A stretch of 49,605 nt of DNA from an uncultured Acetatifactor sp. (GCA_934426825.1 CAKRYI010000021.1:1-49605); one strand, 5' to 3'. Numbered from the stretch's first letter, positions 32,620 through 41,631 are shown. The notes: generated from the sequence alone by a model not told the origin. Numbers and translations: made by a program.

Positions 32620-32820
32620 TTATGGCGTCGGCGGCTGGTTCTGAATGGCATCCAAAAAAATCCACGCCAGACCGAGATATGCGGCAAGGGCAATCGCTAT
32701 CAGTATGCACACTGTCATACAGATAATGCGGAGTGCCTTTTTTTGACGCAGGCAGACCATAGATACAAACACGCCGGCAAGCGCCGCCATAAAAAGTAAG
32801 ATTGCTGTCAAAAGGCTCAT
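32620..32820 (-). CDS. Small two-helix membrane protein
   Basis: 66 residues with two hydrophobic segments (LTAILLFMAALAGVFVSMVC; ALRIICMTVCILIAIALAAY) joined by a basic turn (LRQKK), and a short polar tail ending QNQPPTP. By the positive-inside rule the loop is cytoplasmic. It lies 21 bp downstream of the first lipoprotein gene, with AAGAGGAC before the start, and is probably co-transcribed. It has no recognised family; it may be a small accessory of the lipoproteins. Confidence 0.7.
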   Translation of the reverse strand: MSLLTAILLFMAALAGVFVSMVCLRQKKALRIICMTVCILIAIALAAYLGLAWIFLDAIQNQPPTP

Positions 32821-32841
32821 GCTTTTTGTCCTCTTTTCCCC

Positions 32842-34203
32842 TTAGTCACAAATGCTGAAATAAAGGCTGTTGTAGGGATCGATCAGGTCGATGGTTTCAA
32901 TGCTTGCCTCCGGGCTGATACTGTCAAGCTGCATCAGCTTCGCACAGTCGCTGTAGTTGTTCGGCTGCGGTACCGCTGCAAAGATAAGCCCGTCATAATC
33001 TTCCGGCATATACACGATATAGCTCTTTTTGAACACCTTTGCCCAGTCTCCCACATCGTTAATCCATTCGGTGGAATAGAAAAACTCAATGTCATAGCTC
33101 TGTGCATTCCAGTTAACCGTGTGGAGATAGTGATTGTCACCACGGTCGCTGTCATTATAAGCAGTGGATGCGGTCAGCCACATTCCGCTATAGTAGTCGA
33201 AAAGCTCGCTGCTGGTAGTCGTTATGTACTGCTGGTCAAAATAAGGAATGGCGTAATCCGGTATGTAGCAGATAGCATCAAACTGGATTTCACGCATACC
33301 GTCATGGGTATAGTCGGCATTCTCAATAACCTCCCAGTAGCAGTCATCCGTGTTATATCCGTCACCCAGACCGGAATAGCTGCATACACCGTTAGGAAGC
33401 AGATAGGTTCCGCCGTCCACGATACAGTTGATAGCAAGACCATTTCGCTCAAAAGCCGCAGCCATAGGCACAATCGCCTCCACGGGATGCAGGGAACCGC
33501 CGTTTGCACTGTCCAGCAAATCTCCGCTGACAGTGACATCCAGCTGCATCACATCACCGCTTCCGTCAAAGTGCAGTTCCACTCCGGTTCCATTCGGCAG
33601 CGCAACACCGGACTCAATGACATCCTCTTCGGAATTCAAAAACTCCCATGTCGCATCATCATAAATGCGCAGCCAGAGATTTGCGCCGATATACTCCCAC
33701 AGACCAACATACTCTGCAATGCCGCTGTCTTCGGTTTCATTGACATAGGTTCCGGCATCCTCAGTGACACCGGCATAGGAATAACTCGGCTGGAATACAT
33801 ATCTTTCCTCCGGATCCCAAATCCAGACCAAGCGGGTCTCGCTTCCGTCCGCATGATAAAAGTCCACCGTCACATCGCTCTCGCCGTCGTTGTCAATATC
33901 ATCAAAGAAAATCCCTCCGAAAGCCGCTTCCGCATCCGGAATCTGCATGGGAAACGCCACGCTGTCAAATAGTACCTGTTCGTCCGAATCCCAATAAAAA
34001 GCTGCGCTCTCATCGCTGACCGTAACAAGCACATCCACGCTGTCGCCGTCATGAGTAATGGTTCCCCTATCCGCTACAACTCCCGATGTACGCCAGTCAT
34101 ACCCTGCAATGTCATTCTGTGCTGTCCTGCTTCCACAGGCTGTCATGCTAAGCCCGGAAACCACAGCCAATAAAAACGCAACACTTCTTTTTCTATGTTT
34201 CAT
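32842..34203 (-). CDS. Large lipoprotein of unknown function
   Basis: 453 residues. A type II signal peptide (MKHRKRSVAFLLAVVSGLSM) ends in the lipobox SMTAC, so the mature protein is tethered to the outer face of the membrane. The body is strongly acidic and rich in Tyr, Asp and Gly, with little helix, and contains an EF-like Ca-binding loop, FDDIDNDGESDVTVDF, around residue 100, reminiscent of FG-GAP/dockerin-type repeats. The part GLWEYIGANLWLRIYDDATWEF resembles the FAGTWYY region of the upstream repeat lipoprotein, suggesting a shared beta-rich module. It follows that gene by 144 bp; the gap shows GGATTTGG-like words but no clear promoter. Confidence 0.85.
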   Translation of the reverse strand: MKHRKRSVAFLLAVVSGLSMTACGSRTAQNDIAGYDWRTSGVVADRGTITHDGDSVDVLVTVSDESAAFYWDSDEQVLFDSVAFPMQIPDAEAAFGGIFFDDIDNDGESDVTVDFYHADGSETRLVWIWDPEERYVFQPSYSYAGVTEDAGTYVNETEDSGIAEYVGLWEYIGANLWLRIYDDATWEFLNSEEDVIESGVALPNGTGVELHFDGSGDVMQLDVTVSGDLLDSANGGSLHPVEAIVPMAAAFERNGLAINCIVDGGTYLLPNGVCSYSGLGDGYNTDDCYWEVIENADYTHDGMREIQFDAICYIPDYAIPYFDQQYITTTSSELFDYYSGMWLTASTAYNDSDRGDNHYLHTVNWNAQSYDIEFFYSTEWINDVGDWAKVFKKSYIVYMPEDYDGLIFAAVPQPNNYSDCAKLMQLDSISPEASIETIDLIDPYNSLYFSICD

Positions 34204-34347
34204 GTTAATCTCCCTCTTGATTATGTAAATATTTTCAAGTTAAATTCCTTTTGGATGTCCAAATCCTCTTTGTGTGCCAAACCCGATTTTGGCTCCAACA
34301 CCTTTTTCAGATGTCAAGTCCACCTTCGATTCCAAATCTTTCAGGCA

Positions 34348-35259
34348 TTACTCCATGCGCTCGTAAGTACCGTAATCGTCCCAGACAAGAATTCCGGTGT
34401 CAAAATCGAACACGCGGTACGATACATTTCCATACACGGACGAATTTGCATAATAAATGCTGGCTTCACTGGTAGAATAGGTGAACGTTCCATAGTCCAT
34501 CTCCGTTGCCTCAGCCTCGCCCTGTGCCCGCTCGTAGTAGCTCCAGTTTCCGTAGCGGTCAATGTCAATGAACGTGGAAGCGGCATAGTCGCCATCGTAG
34601 TACCATGTACCGGCAAACTGCGATACATCCACCTGATACAGTTCCGGGTTGGGGGAATATTCATCATAAGTAACATCGCCCCTGCCGTCGTTCCCGTAGT
34701 TGACATTGTCACCTAAACCGTCGTTTTCATAATTGAAATTGTCGCCTAAGCCATCATTTTCATAATTAATGTTGTCGCCCAAACCGTCATCTTCATAATT
34801 GAAATTATCACCCAGACCGTCATTTTCATAATTGAAATTGTCACCCAAGCCGTCATCATAATAATCAAAGTAACCGTAAGCGCCGATGTAGAGTTCACCG
34901 TCATCCTCCAGTCTGAACCGGCAGCCGGAGCCGTCCGAGTCATCATAGGCATAAATGCTCTCCCATTCCGGCTCGTACTTAAGCTGACCGCTCTTCACAA
35001 TATCTCCGTCCTGATAAAGTAACCAGCTTCCGTCCGCATCAATCTGAATATAATCATAGCCATACTGCTCACCTGCCGGCCAGATTCCTTCATAGGCGCT
35101 GAAATCACCGTCTTCCTCCGGCTGTATGATTTCCTCCATTCTGCCGTCCACTTCCGGTGCGTCCTGTGAAACATACTGACTGCCGCAGCCGGCACCAAAT
35201 GCGCCAAATGTTACCAATACGCCAAGCAGCGTTAAAAAATGTAATGTTTTCTTTGTCAT
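34348..35259 (-). CDS. Lipoprotein with five 11-residue DGLGDN repeats
   Basis: 303 residues from the ATG at 35259 (GAGGAG 6-7 nt upstream; an in-frame ATG at 35280 is less well placed). The signal peptide ends in the lipobox FGAGC. An N-terminal module (EGIWPAGEQYGYDYIQIDAD, SWLLYQDGDIVKSG) is followed by five near-identical repeats of NDGLGDNFNYE (about residues 137-191) and a C-terminal module with FAGTWYYDGDYAASTFIDID. The two end modules look alike (GxW, tyrosine-rich, Asp-Gly turns), as if duplicated around the repeat. The Asp/Asn-rich repeat could bind Ca2+. It is preceded by a MalT-like regulator gene on the same strand. Confidence 0.88.
   Translation of the reverse strand: MTKKTLHFLTLLGVLVTFGAFGAGCGSQYVSQDAPEVDGRMEEIIQPEEDGDFSAYEGIWPAGEQYGYDYIQIDADGSWLLYQDGDIVKSGQLKYEPEWESIYAYDDSDGSGCRFRLEDDGELYIGAYGYFDYYDDGLGDNFNYENDGLGDNFNYEDDGLGDNINYENDGLGDNFNYENDGLGDNVNYGNDGRGDVTYDEYSPNPELYQVDVSQFAGTWYYDGDYAASTFIDIDRYGNWSYYERAQGEAEATEMDYGTFTYSTSEASIYYANSSVYGNVSYRVFDFDTGILVWDDYGTYERME
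34687..34851 (-). repeat. 33-bp tandem repeat, five copies, in the lipoprotein gene
   Basis: Five in-frame 33-bp units (34687-34719, 34720-34752, 34753-34785, 34786-34818, 34819-34851) encode the DGLGDN repeats. The copies differ mostly at silent or conservative positions, which indicates purifying selection on the protein and allows copy-number change by slippage. Confidence 0.92.
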
Positions 35260-35318
35260 TTTCTTCTCCTCATTTTTCATATTTCCTTTTAGGTATCCTC
35301 CTTTCCCCCTTATTAGGC

Positions 35319-35354
35319 AAAAAAATCCACCGAACAATAATTGTACGGTGGATT
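35319..35354 (-). terminator. Terminator after the MalT-like regulator gene
   Basis: The minus strand reads AATCCACCG, ACAAT/ATTGT inner pairing, CGGTGGATT and then TTTTTT. It separates the regulator from the downstream lipoprotein genes, which must therefore have their own promoter or rely on read-through. Confidence 0.88.
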
Positions 35355-35379
35355 ATAAAAGATAGCTATTAACCAATGG

Positions 35380-37881
35380 TTAGAAACTGCCGGCGGTCAG
35401 TTCAAACAGGCGCTGTCGTTTGGTCCGGGTATCTCCCTCAATATGCAGTTTGGAATAAATCTGATTGACGTACTGCTTTACACTGCCCTCGGAGAGAAAC
35501 AGCCTGCCCGCTATCTCCCGGTTGCTCAGCCTCTCCCGCATCAGCAGTACAATTTCGTATTCCCGCTCCGTCAGCATGGCAAGCGCCGCAGGACGCACGT
35601 CCTGTTTCGCCATGCCCTTCTGCTTCTCCTCACATTCCCTGCCAAGCTGCAAAATCCGGCAGATAAATGTTTCCCGCTGCCCATTAGCACAGCTTTCCAG
35701 TAGTTCTTTCAGATACGGGTAGTTTTCTGCAAAAGGCATAAGGAAATCATCCGGTTCCGCATCTTTCAGCGCTCTCTCCAAAAATGCTCCCGCCTCGGCA
35801 TGCTTTCCCAGCATTTCATATGCAGATGCAGTCTGGATGCGCACATGCAGAGCGACCAGCCCGTAATGAAGCGCTTCACACATGGCTAACAGTCCTTCAC
35901 TGCGTCCTATCACCTTGGCATAAGCGCCCTGTGCCAGATATACCTGATTTTCAATCATTTCCGTCATCGGTCTGCCCGGCGCCAGAATATTGAGGGAGGA
36001 CAGCCTGTGCTCACGAAAGACCTCCGGTATTTTTTCCGTAACACGCAACAGTGCATGATAATAAGCGCAACTGGCATTGAAAATATTAATCCATGTCGCA
36101 TTGTGATGTTGCAGGAGCGCCGTATAGCGTTCCTCAAACGTATAGCGCTGCTCCGTATCAAGGCAGAGGGAAAGCCGCCACGCCAGAAAATCACAGCAAA
36201 GCGCCATATTTTCCTGCTCATTTCCCGCAATCCGGGCATAGGCGCTTTCCAGTTCAATCTGTGCGTCCGCAAAGCGTCCCTGCACAAACGCCGCCTCCGC
36301 CCGCATAATCTTTTCGGCGCCCTGCCCGTGTCCGTTTGTAATTTTGTAATAATGGGGCATGCACTCGTCCATCTCGGCAAGTTCTTTTTCGAGAACTCCC
36401 GGTTCGCGGTGGAACATCATAAGAACAGAGGGCGAACCAAAGGTCCAGCCGCCGCTCTTTTGAATACTGATTGCCGGGCGCGACATCCGGCTGCTTGCGC
36501 TGCGGTGCAGGCGGCTCATGGCACTGATGTCGTTATACATGAGAAAACTCATAATGAGGTCGCACTCTCCCAGCAAATCTCCTCTCTCTGCCGGGGACAT
36601 ATCCGGGGATTCTTCGATGGACGCCATCAGCAGTTCTTTCAACTCCAGCATTTTGGGAATCAAATGCCAGTTGAACATACTTCTCATAAGCACCAGAATT
36701 GCCAGCGGATATTCTTTCAACACAGAAACCGGACATTCCTCCATCACCTTCAGCACTTTTGCGGAATTTAAGGAGGAAAGTAAGATTCCGGCGTCCTTTT
36801 GAACAATGCGTAGCAGCGCTGCATAATTTCCGCTCCGCCTGTAGGAAGCCATTGCATGGAGATATTGCCGGTTGTTTTCATACCATTCGCCATAGCGGTC
36901 ACAGTACGCCGCCTGCTTCTCCCTGCTCAGTTGGGAAAAGGTACGCTCCGCACACTCCTTCATCATATTATGAAATCGGAACGTCACACCGTCCGGCAGA
37001 CATTTGACAAAGGCGTTCTGCCCTGTCAGCTTTGCAAGCAAACATTCTGCATTGGGATTTTGTGTGACAAAGAGCGCCATCTCCACCGTAAATTCGTCCG
37101 CAAGCCCCATAACCGCAAGAAATTCTCTCAAAGACGCGGAAAGCGGGTCAATCATGGCGGTGGTGAACATGGTATATATATCGGAATTACGGTCAGGCAG
37201 TTCCCCCTGCTCCGAAAGGGTTCGCAAATTCAGGTAAATTGCGGAAAACCACCCCTCGCTGGAATGTAACAGCTTTGTCGTCTGCTCATCCGTCAGTTCA
37301 GCGCCACACTGGTGTGCATACACGGCAAGCTCCGTATGGTTCAGGCGAAGCTGTTTCGTGCCTAGCTGGTAAACTCTGCTGCCCAGCCGCACAGTTTCCG
37401 CCGCCGGAAGAAACCGGTCACGGCTCGCCACAATAAGGTGCACATTCTCCGGCATGCGATTCGCAAGGTTACAAAGAAACCCCACAACCCGTCCATCTGT
37501 CAACAGATGAAAATCATCTATAAAAATGTAGCAGCTTTTCTCCCCCGCCAGCGCATGGCACAGGTCGTCGGTTAAAAGGCTCCCACCCGCCTCGTCCGTG
37601 GGGCAGGGATAATTGCACAAAAAGTCAAATCCCGCATGGGCAAACGCATTCTGTACACTTTTCCAGAAAATCGCAAAGTTATCCGAATACACGCTGATAC
37701 GGACAATCTGCGCATCCTCCGTCCTTGCCCTTTCCCCCAGATACCAGTTCACTGCCGTTGTCTTTCCATAACCCATCGGTGCCACCACCGTGGTAAGCGC
37801 GCAGTGGGAAATGGGGCGAAGCCCCTCCTGTAATCTCTCCGATATGTAAATGGTATTCAAATTTTTCTTTCGCTTTGGCAT
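35380..37881 (-). CDS. MalT-like STAND ATPase / LuxR transcription regulator
   Basis: 833 residues. An N-terminal NTPase has Walker A TVVAPMGYGKTTAVNWYLG (about residue 30-50) and Walker B CYIFIDDFHLLTD (about residue 115-125), with the winged-helix/sensor part to residue 320. A long all-helical TPR-like region (residues 330-740) is the likely ligand-sensing arm. A C-terminal LuxR HTH (LTEREYEIVLLMRERLSNRE, IAGRLFLSEGSVKQYVNQIY) binds DNA. This is the MalT architecture: ATP-dependent, inducer-gated activation. I chose the ATG at 37881 with AGGGG 8 nt upstream. Its position just upstream of the lipoprotein genes suggests they are targets. No clear promoter is seen in 37882-37982. Confidence 0.93.
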   Translation of the reverse strand: MPKRKKNLNTIYISERLQEGLRPISHCALTTVVAPMGYGKTTAVNWYLGERARTEDAQIVRISVYSDNFAIFWKSVQNAFAHAGFDFLCNYPCPTDEAGGSLLTDDLCHALAGEKSCYIFIDDFHLLTDGRVVGFLCNLANRMPENVHLIVASRDRFLPAAETVRLGSRVYQLGTKQLRLNHTELAVYAHQCGAELTDEQTTKLLHSSEGWFSAIYLNLRTLSEQGELPDRNSDIYTMFTTAMIDPLSASLREFLAVMGLADEFTVEMALFVTQNPNAECLLAKLTGQNAFVKCLPDGVTFRFHNMMKECAERTFSQLSREKQAAYCDRYGEWYENNRQYLHAMASYRRSGNYAALLRIVQKDAGILLSSLNSAKVLKVMEECPVSVLKEYPLAILVLMRSMFNWHLIPKMLELKELLMASIEESPDMSPAERGDLLGECDLIMSFLMYNDISAMSRLHRSASSRMSRPAISIQKSGGWTFGSPSVLMMFHREPGVLEKELAEMDECMPHYYKITNGHGQGAEKIMRAEAAFVQGRFADAQIELESAYARIAGNEQENMALCCDFLAWRLSLCLDTEQRYTFEERYTALLQHHNATWINIFNASCAYYHALLRVTEKIPEVFREHRLSSLNILAPGRPMTEMIENQVYLAQGAYAKVIGRSEGLLAMCEALHYGLVALHVRIQTASAYEMLGKHAEAGAFLERALKDAEPDDFLMPFAENYPYLKELLESCANGQRETFICRILQLGRECEEKQKGMAKQDVRPAALAMLTEREYEIVLLMRERLSNREIAGRLFLSEGSVKQYVNQIYSKLHIEGDTRTKRQRLFELTAGSF

Positions 37882-37982
37882 ACTACTAACCCCTATTTCA
37901 TCCGGTTCTGCCGATTTTGCTCTGCCGAACCTGTTCTTTGCCTGCACTGTCACTGCCCGATGTCCACAATAATATTTCGTAT

Positions 37983-38040
37983 AAAAAAGCCCCTGCTCCG
38001 CCCGACCGCTTTTTTAGCGGTTCGGGCGGAAAACAGAGGC
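37983..38040 (-). terminator. Strong terminator after galE
   Basis: The minus strand shows a long stem (GCCTCTG/CAGGGGC, TCCGCCCGA/TCGGGCGGA, CCGCT/AGCGG) followed by TTTTTTAT: a very stable intrinsic terminator. Confidence 0.92.
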
Positions 38041-38057
38041 TATACGGCTTGTTCTTT

Positions 38058-39074
38058 TTAATCCTCGTATCCGTTGGGATTGTTCTTCTGCCATCTCCAA
38101 GAATCAGCACACATATCACGGATAGTGTATTTTGCCTCCCATCCAAGCTCTTCCTTTGCCTTGGATGCGTCCGCATAGTTCATGGCAATATCTCCGGCAC
38201 GTCTGGGTTTAATCACATAAGGAATCTTCACTCCGGTTGCTTCCTCAAAGTTTTTCACAATGTCCAGTACGCTGTATCCCACGCCGGTTCCTAAATTGTA
38301 AATCTTTAATCCGGCATTTTCTTTTATCTTTTTGAGGGCTGCCACATGACCGAGCGCAAGGTCAACCACATGTATGTAATCGCGCACTCCGGTTCCGTCC
38401 GGCGTATCATAATCGTCACCGAACACACCCAGTTCTTTCAGCTTTCCGACTGCCACCTGCGTAATATAGGGCATCAGGTTGTTGGGAATACCGTTGGGAT
38501 TTTCACCCATGGTTCCGCTGGGATGCGCTCCGATAGGATTGAAATAGCGAAGCAGAATCACATTCCATTCCGGATCTGCTTTCTGAATATCCATCATAAT
38601 CTGCTCTAACATAGACTTGGTCCAGCCATAAGGGTTGGTGCACTGTCCCTTCGGGCATTCCTCTGTAATGGGAATGGTTTGGGGGTCTCCGTATACTGTG
38701 GAGCTGGAAGAGAAAATAATGTTTTTCACGCCATGTTTTCTCATCACATCCAACAAGGTCAATGTGCCGGCGATATTATTTTCATAATATTCCCAAGGCT
38801 TTCTTACGGACTCGGCCACTGCTTTGAGTCCTGCGAAATGAATCACGGCGTCTATATTCTCTTTGGAAAAAATATTCTCCAGCGCTTCCCTGTCGAGAAT
38901 GTCTGCCTTGTAGAAAGGAACTTTCTTGCCGGTGATTGCAGCCACGCGCTCCAATGATTTCTCACTGGAATTGCACAAATTGTCCAGCACCACCACGTCA
39001 TACCCTGCATTCTGCAGCTCCACTACCGTATGGCTGCCGATAAATCCGGTGCCGCCCGTTACCAGTATTTTCAT
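38058..39074 (-). CDS. galE: UDP-glucose 4-epimerase
   Basis: Interconverts UDP-glucose and UDP-galactose with bound NAD. The 338-residue extended SDR protein begins MKILVTGGTGFIGSHTVVEL (GxxGxxG), with FSSSSTVYG and the catalytic Tyr in NPYGWTKSM (YxxxK), and VRDYIHVVDLALGH near the C-terminal half. I chose the ATG at 39074 with GGAGGAG just upstream. It starts 20 bp after the UDP-sugar pyrophosphorylase gene; the pair supplies UDP-Glc/UDP-Gal for Leloir metabolism or surface glycans. Confidence 0.96.
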   Translation of the reverse strand: MKILVTGGTGFIGSHTVVELQNAGYDVVVLDNLCNSSEKSLERVAAITGKKVPFYKADILDREALENIFSKENIDAVIHFAGLKAVAESVRKPWEYYENNIAGTLTLLDVMRKHGVKNIIFSSSSTVYGDPQTIPITEECPKGQCTNPYGWTKSMLEQIMMDIQKADPEWNVILLRYFNPIGAHPSGTMGENPNGIPNNLMPYITQVAVGKLKELGVFGDDYDTPDGTGVRDYIHVVDLALGHVAALKKIKENAGLKIYNLGTGVGYSVLDIVKNFEEATGVKIPYVIKPRRAGDIAMNYADASKAKEELGWEAKYTIRDMCADSWRWQKNNPNGYED

Positions 39075-39094
39075 ATTCTCCTCCAATCTGCTTT

Positions 39095-40321
39095 TTACAG
39101 CACTACACCGTTTTCCTGCAAAAGAGCTCTTGCAGTGTCTACGGAATCCACACCTTCTTTATTTTTAATCGGCGCAAATTCTTTTCCTCTGACTACCTCA
39201 AAGGGCAGGCAGTTATCCATCTGGTGAATCATATCCAGCACCAGAGTCTCGTATTTATAGCCATTCGGAGTCTCCGGCTTCACCAGTTCTCCCGCTTCAT
39301 TCATATAAGGAATCTTTTTCTCCACCACATGAAGCGGCAGGTTGTTCTCTATGATTTTTTCCAAATCCTTCTCTTTGAACAGATAATTCAAAATAACGCC
39401 AAAGTTATATGCAGGGTCGCCCTTTTCATCCTTTGCGTTCTTCATTTCATCTGTCAGCTCGTAATATTCCACGATGGAGGGCTTGCCGTCCTCAAGGCAC
39501 ATCACTCCTACTTTCTCATCCGGGGAACTCTTGCGCACCACCTTGGAGCCGACAGAGCAGTTGCGCTGAATGGTAGCTCCGATAAAGCAAGGGTCAGCGA
39601 TTCTCTGCAATACATTATCCACGGAAAATACGTTAATCCATTCAATGCCTTCTTTATGCACCAAATCCAAAAGCCCGGCTGTTTTCATGGATACAAACCA
39701 GCCGCCGTTACCGTTAGGGGAGGTGGACAGTTTGCCCTTCTCCTCTAAATAGATTTTGCCCTCGTAATCGGTAGCAACCGCCATTTCCTGTTCAAAGAAA
39801 TGCACATACTCCTCGTTGTAGCCGAAATATTTATGTTCTTTCAAAAAAGCAACCGTAACGTCGTTATTTTTATCACTGGTCATGATAAACATATGCACCC
39901 ATGCGCCTGCCTGTTTTACCACGTCCATGAGATTATTAAACAAACACTCAAAAATATAGAGTTCTCTGGTCACTCCTACATTGTACATGCCCTTCGGGTT
40001 GTCAGAGCCGAGGCGGGTACCCATTCCGCCCGCAAGTAATACCGCACCGACTCTGCCCTGACGGATTTCTTCCAGTCCGGTAGCCGTAAAGCTGTCCCTG
40101 TTTGCCTCGATTTCATCCAACTGCATTGCCGCCAGCGGAGTGATAACTCCTTTCCGTGACAGTTCCTCTCTATGTTTGCAGGATTCCAGTATGCTCATGT
40201 CCACAGCCGCAATCTGCCCAAGCAGCGTCTGTTTCTCTTCTGCAGAAATTTCATCGTAATATTTCAGCACATGTTCCTGACCATATTTTTCAATCTTTTC
40301 CTTTGCCTGTTCCAGCGTCAT
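39095..40321 (-). CDS. Eukaryote-like UDP-sugar pyrophosphorylase (UDPGP family)
   Basis: 408 residues. It belongs to the UDPGP type 1 family (UAP1/UGP2-like), not the bacterial GalU family. Signatures: VGAVLLAGGMGTRLGSDNPKG (nucleotide-binding, about residue 90-110), FIMTSDKNNDVT, PNGNGGWF (about residue 205), INVFSVDNVLQ, and KVGVMCLEDGKPSIVEYYEL. It makes UDP-glucose, UDP-galactose or UDP-GlcNAc from UTP and the sugar 1-phosphate. Linkage with galE favours UDP-Glc/Gal, as in gut bacteria using galactose or lacto-N-biose. The ATG at 40321 has AAGGAG 8 nt upstream. Confidence 0.92.
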   Translation of the reverse strand: MTLEQAKEKIEKYGQEHVLKYYDEISAEEKQTLLGQIAAVDMSILESCKHREELSRKGVITPLAAMQLDEIEANRDSFTATGLEEIRQGRVGAVLLAGGMGTRLGSDNPKGMYNVGVTRELYIFECLFNNLMDVVKQAGAWVHMFIMTSDKNNDVTVAFLKEHKYFGYNEEYVHFFEQEMAVATDYEGKIYLEEKGKLSTSPNGNGGWFVSMKTAGLLDLVHKEGIEWINVFSVDNVLQRIADPCFIGATIQRNCSVGSKVVRKSSPDEKVGVMCLEDGKPSIVEYYELTDEMKNAKDEKGDPAYNFGVILNYLFKEKDLEKIIENNLPLHVVEKKIPYMNEAGELVKPETPNGYKYETLVLDMIHQMDNCLPFEVVRGKEFAPIKNKEGVDSVDTARALLQENGVVL

Positions 40322-40370
40322 AGTTCATTCTCCTTATACCATAATGTGGAATCATTTTTCCATTTCATTC

Positions 40371-40399
40371 AGTATACCTCAAAACGTTTAGAATCGCAA
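40371..40399 (-). promoter_or_regulatory. Promoter of the UDP-sugar pyrophosphorylase-galE operon
   Basis: On the minus strand TTGCGA, 17 bp, TATACT, with a leader of about 45 nt. Confidence 0.7.
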
Positions 40400-40562
40400 C
40401 GACAATTCCAAAGTAAAAATGGCTGTGTTAATCCCCGTTAATAAGTTGCTAAAATTGTCTTTCTTTTTGTTAAGACTTCTTTACACCCATTTCTCCCGGC
40501 ATAAAAAAGTTTTATGATTGTCGTGTGTAAAAACGAAACGTAAGTGAAAGGTGGTATTTTTT

Positions 40563-40706
40563 ATGAGTCCTTTGGTTTTAATTATAGCAATCATCGGTGG
40601 GGTAGCAGGTATTTTGTCTACTGTATATCTGACAGTAAGTTTTCCGGCAGTTATCCTTTGGAAATTGTATAGAAGAATCGTTCACTCCATTCCGGTAACA
40701 AAATAA
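40563..40706 (+). CDS. 47-residue single-helix membrane peptide
   Basis: The plus-strand frame starts with MSPLVLIIAIIGGVAGILST, has a hydrophobic stretch through residue 33, then a basic tail (LYRRIVHSIPVTK). AAGGTGG lies 8 nt before the ATG, a good ribosome-binding site. It looks like a small membrane protein (one long or two short helices). It is too short for standard gene calling but the start, codon use and isolation between convergent units support it. No promoter match is convincing. Unknown function; a toxin-like or regulatory peptide cannot be excluded. Confidence 0.6.
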   Translation: MSPLVLIIAIIGGVAGILSTVYLTVSFPAVILWKLYRRIVHSIPVTK

Positions 40707-40742
40707 GTTAACTTAACCTTTTTAAAAGACCTTGTACCCGCA

Positions 40743-41630
40743 TCAGATATCAAGGTCAGCAAAGAAATCCGTATAGCCTATCTGTTGTGCTTTATAGCGC
40801 ATCAGGTAGGCTTTCATTTCGGGATAATCTTCCCCGATGTCGTCTATCAGCCCGTTAAAATTTTCCTCACTGACACAGCCAAGTTCCGTGAAAAGTTCAT
40901 AATACGTCTTATCGTTTCCATGCTCTTTTAAAACGACCTGCCATGTTTCTTCCGCTGTGCAGCCTTTTGTATGCGCTTTCAGATACTCCCGCATCTCCGC
41001 CTCTGTTTCCGAATCCAGGTAATCCGGATATAACAGGCGCAGAAAAAGCAGACGCACCTTTTTCTTTCTCTGCTCCGAGCGGAATGCCTCCAAATCCGTA
41101 CTGCCGTAGTCCTCCTCCCCGCAGAGCACCTGTCTGGAATATCCCTCGTCATCCGCTCCGCGCAAAACCGCCAACATTCTGGCGTCCCACTTGGAAAACC
41201 ACTCCCTGTTTCCGGCTTCCTCCACCGACAACAGATAATAAGCGCCTGCCGCCCATACCGCCGACGCTAAAAGCGCCGCCACGGTTTCCGACTTTCCTGC
41301 TATCGTTAAAAGCCGCAGACTGCCGCACTCCAGAAATACCGCTTTTTCGAAAGTTATCCCCCGGCTGCCCAAAGTAACCTGCGCCAGACTGTCACAGTAA
41401 GCAAACGCCCAGTCACCAATCTCCCGGATAGTTTCCGGCAAATTCACCTTCCGCAGATTCTTTTTACTCAAAAAAGCCTTCTTCCCAATGGCCGTTACGG
41501 GATGTCCCTCTATCGACTCCGGCACCGTTACTTCTCCTGCCGTTCCCTGCCATCCGGTTATTTCTATTTGTCCTCTGTTCTCTGCATATCGCAGACTGCC
41601 GCCTGCCATGCTCCATTCCTTTTCCTGCAT
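40743..41630 (-). CDS. Leucine-rich-repeat (BspA-like LRR_5) cytoplasmic protein
   Basis: 295 residues without a signal peptide. Residues 10-115 carry three to four BspA-type repeats (GHPVTAIGKKAFLSKKNLRK, VNLPETIREIGDWAFAYCDS, GITFEKAVFLECGSLRLL). A helical C-terminal region (about 120-295) holds SRQVLCGEEDYGSTDLEAFR and AYLMRYKAQQIGYTDFFADL, with no recognised domain. BspA repeats are normally on secreted surface proteins, so the lack of an export signal is notable. The ATG at 41630 comes 1 nt after the stop of the MoxR gene; a second ATG at 41609 has a better-spaced AAGGA. It is the last gene of the VWA-MoxR-LRR operon, where it could be the substrate adaptor. Confidence 0.85.
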   Translation of the reverse strand: MQEKEWSMAGGSLRYAENRGQIEITGWQGTAGEVTVPESIEGHPVTAIGKKAFLSKKNLRKVNLPETIREIGDWAFAYCDSLAQVTLGSRGITFEKAVFLECGSLRLLTIAGKSETVAALLASAVWAAGAYYLLSVEEAGNREWFSKWDARMLAVLRGADDEGYSRQVLCGEEDYGSTDLEAFRSEQRKKKVRLLFLRLLYPDYLDSETEAEMREYLKAHTKGCTAEETWQVVLKEHGNDKTYYELFTELGCVSEENFNGLIDDIGEDYPEMKAYLMRYKAQQIGYTDFFADLDI

Positions 41631-41631
41631 A

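Noticed and set aside
34204..34347. Promoter or extra gene between the two lipoprotein genes
   Set aside because: A TTGACA exists on the minus strand but no -10 at the right distance. An open frame with glycine-rich words lacks a start and ribosome-binding site.
37882..37982. Promoter of the MalT-like regulator gene
   Set aside because: TATTAT and TTGTGG occur but not as a spaced pair. No convincing promoter could be called.
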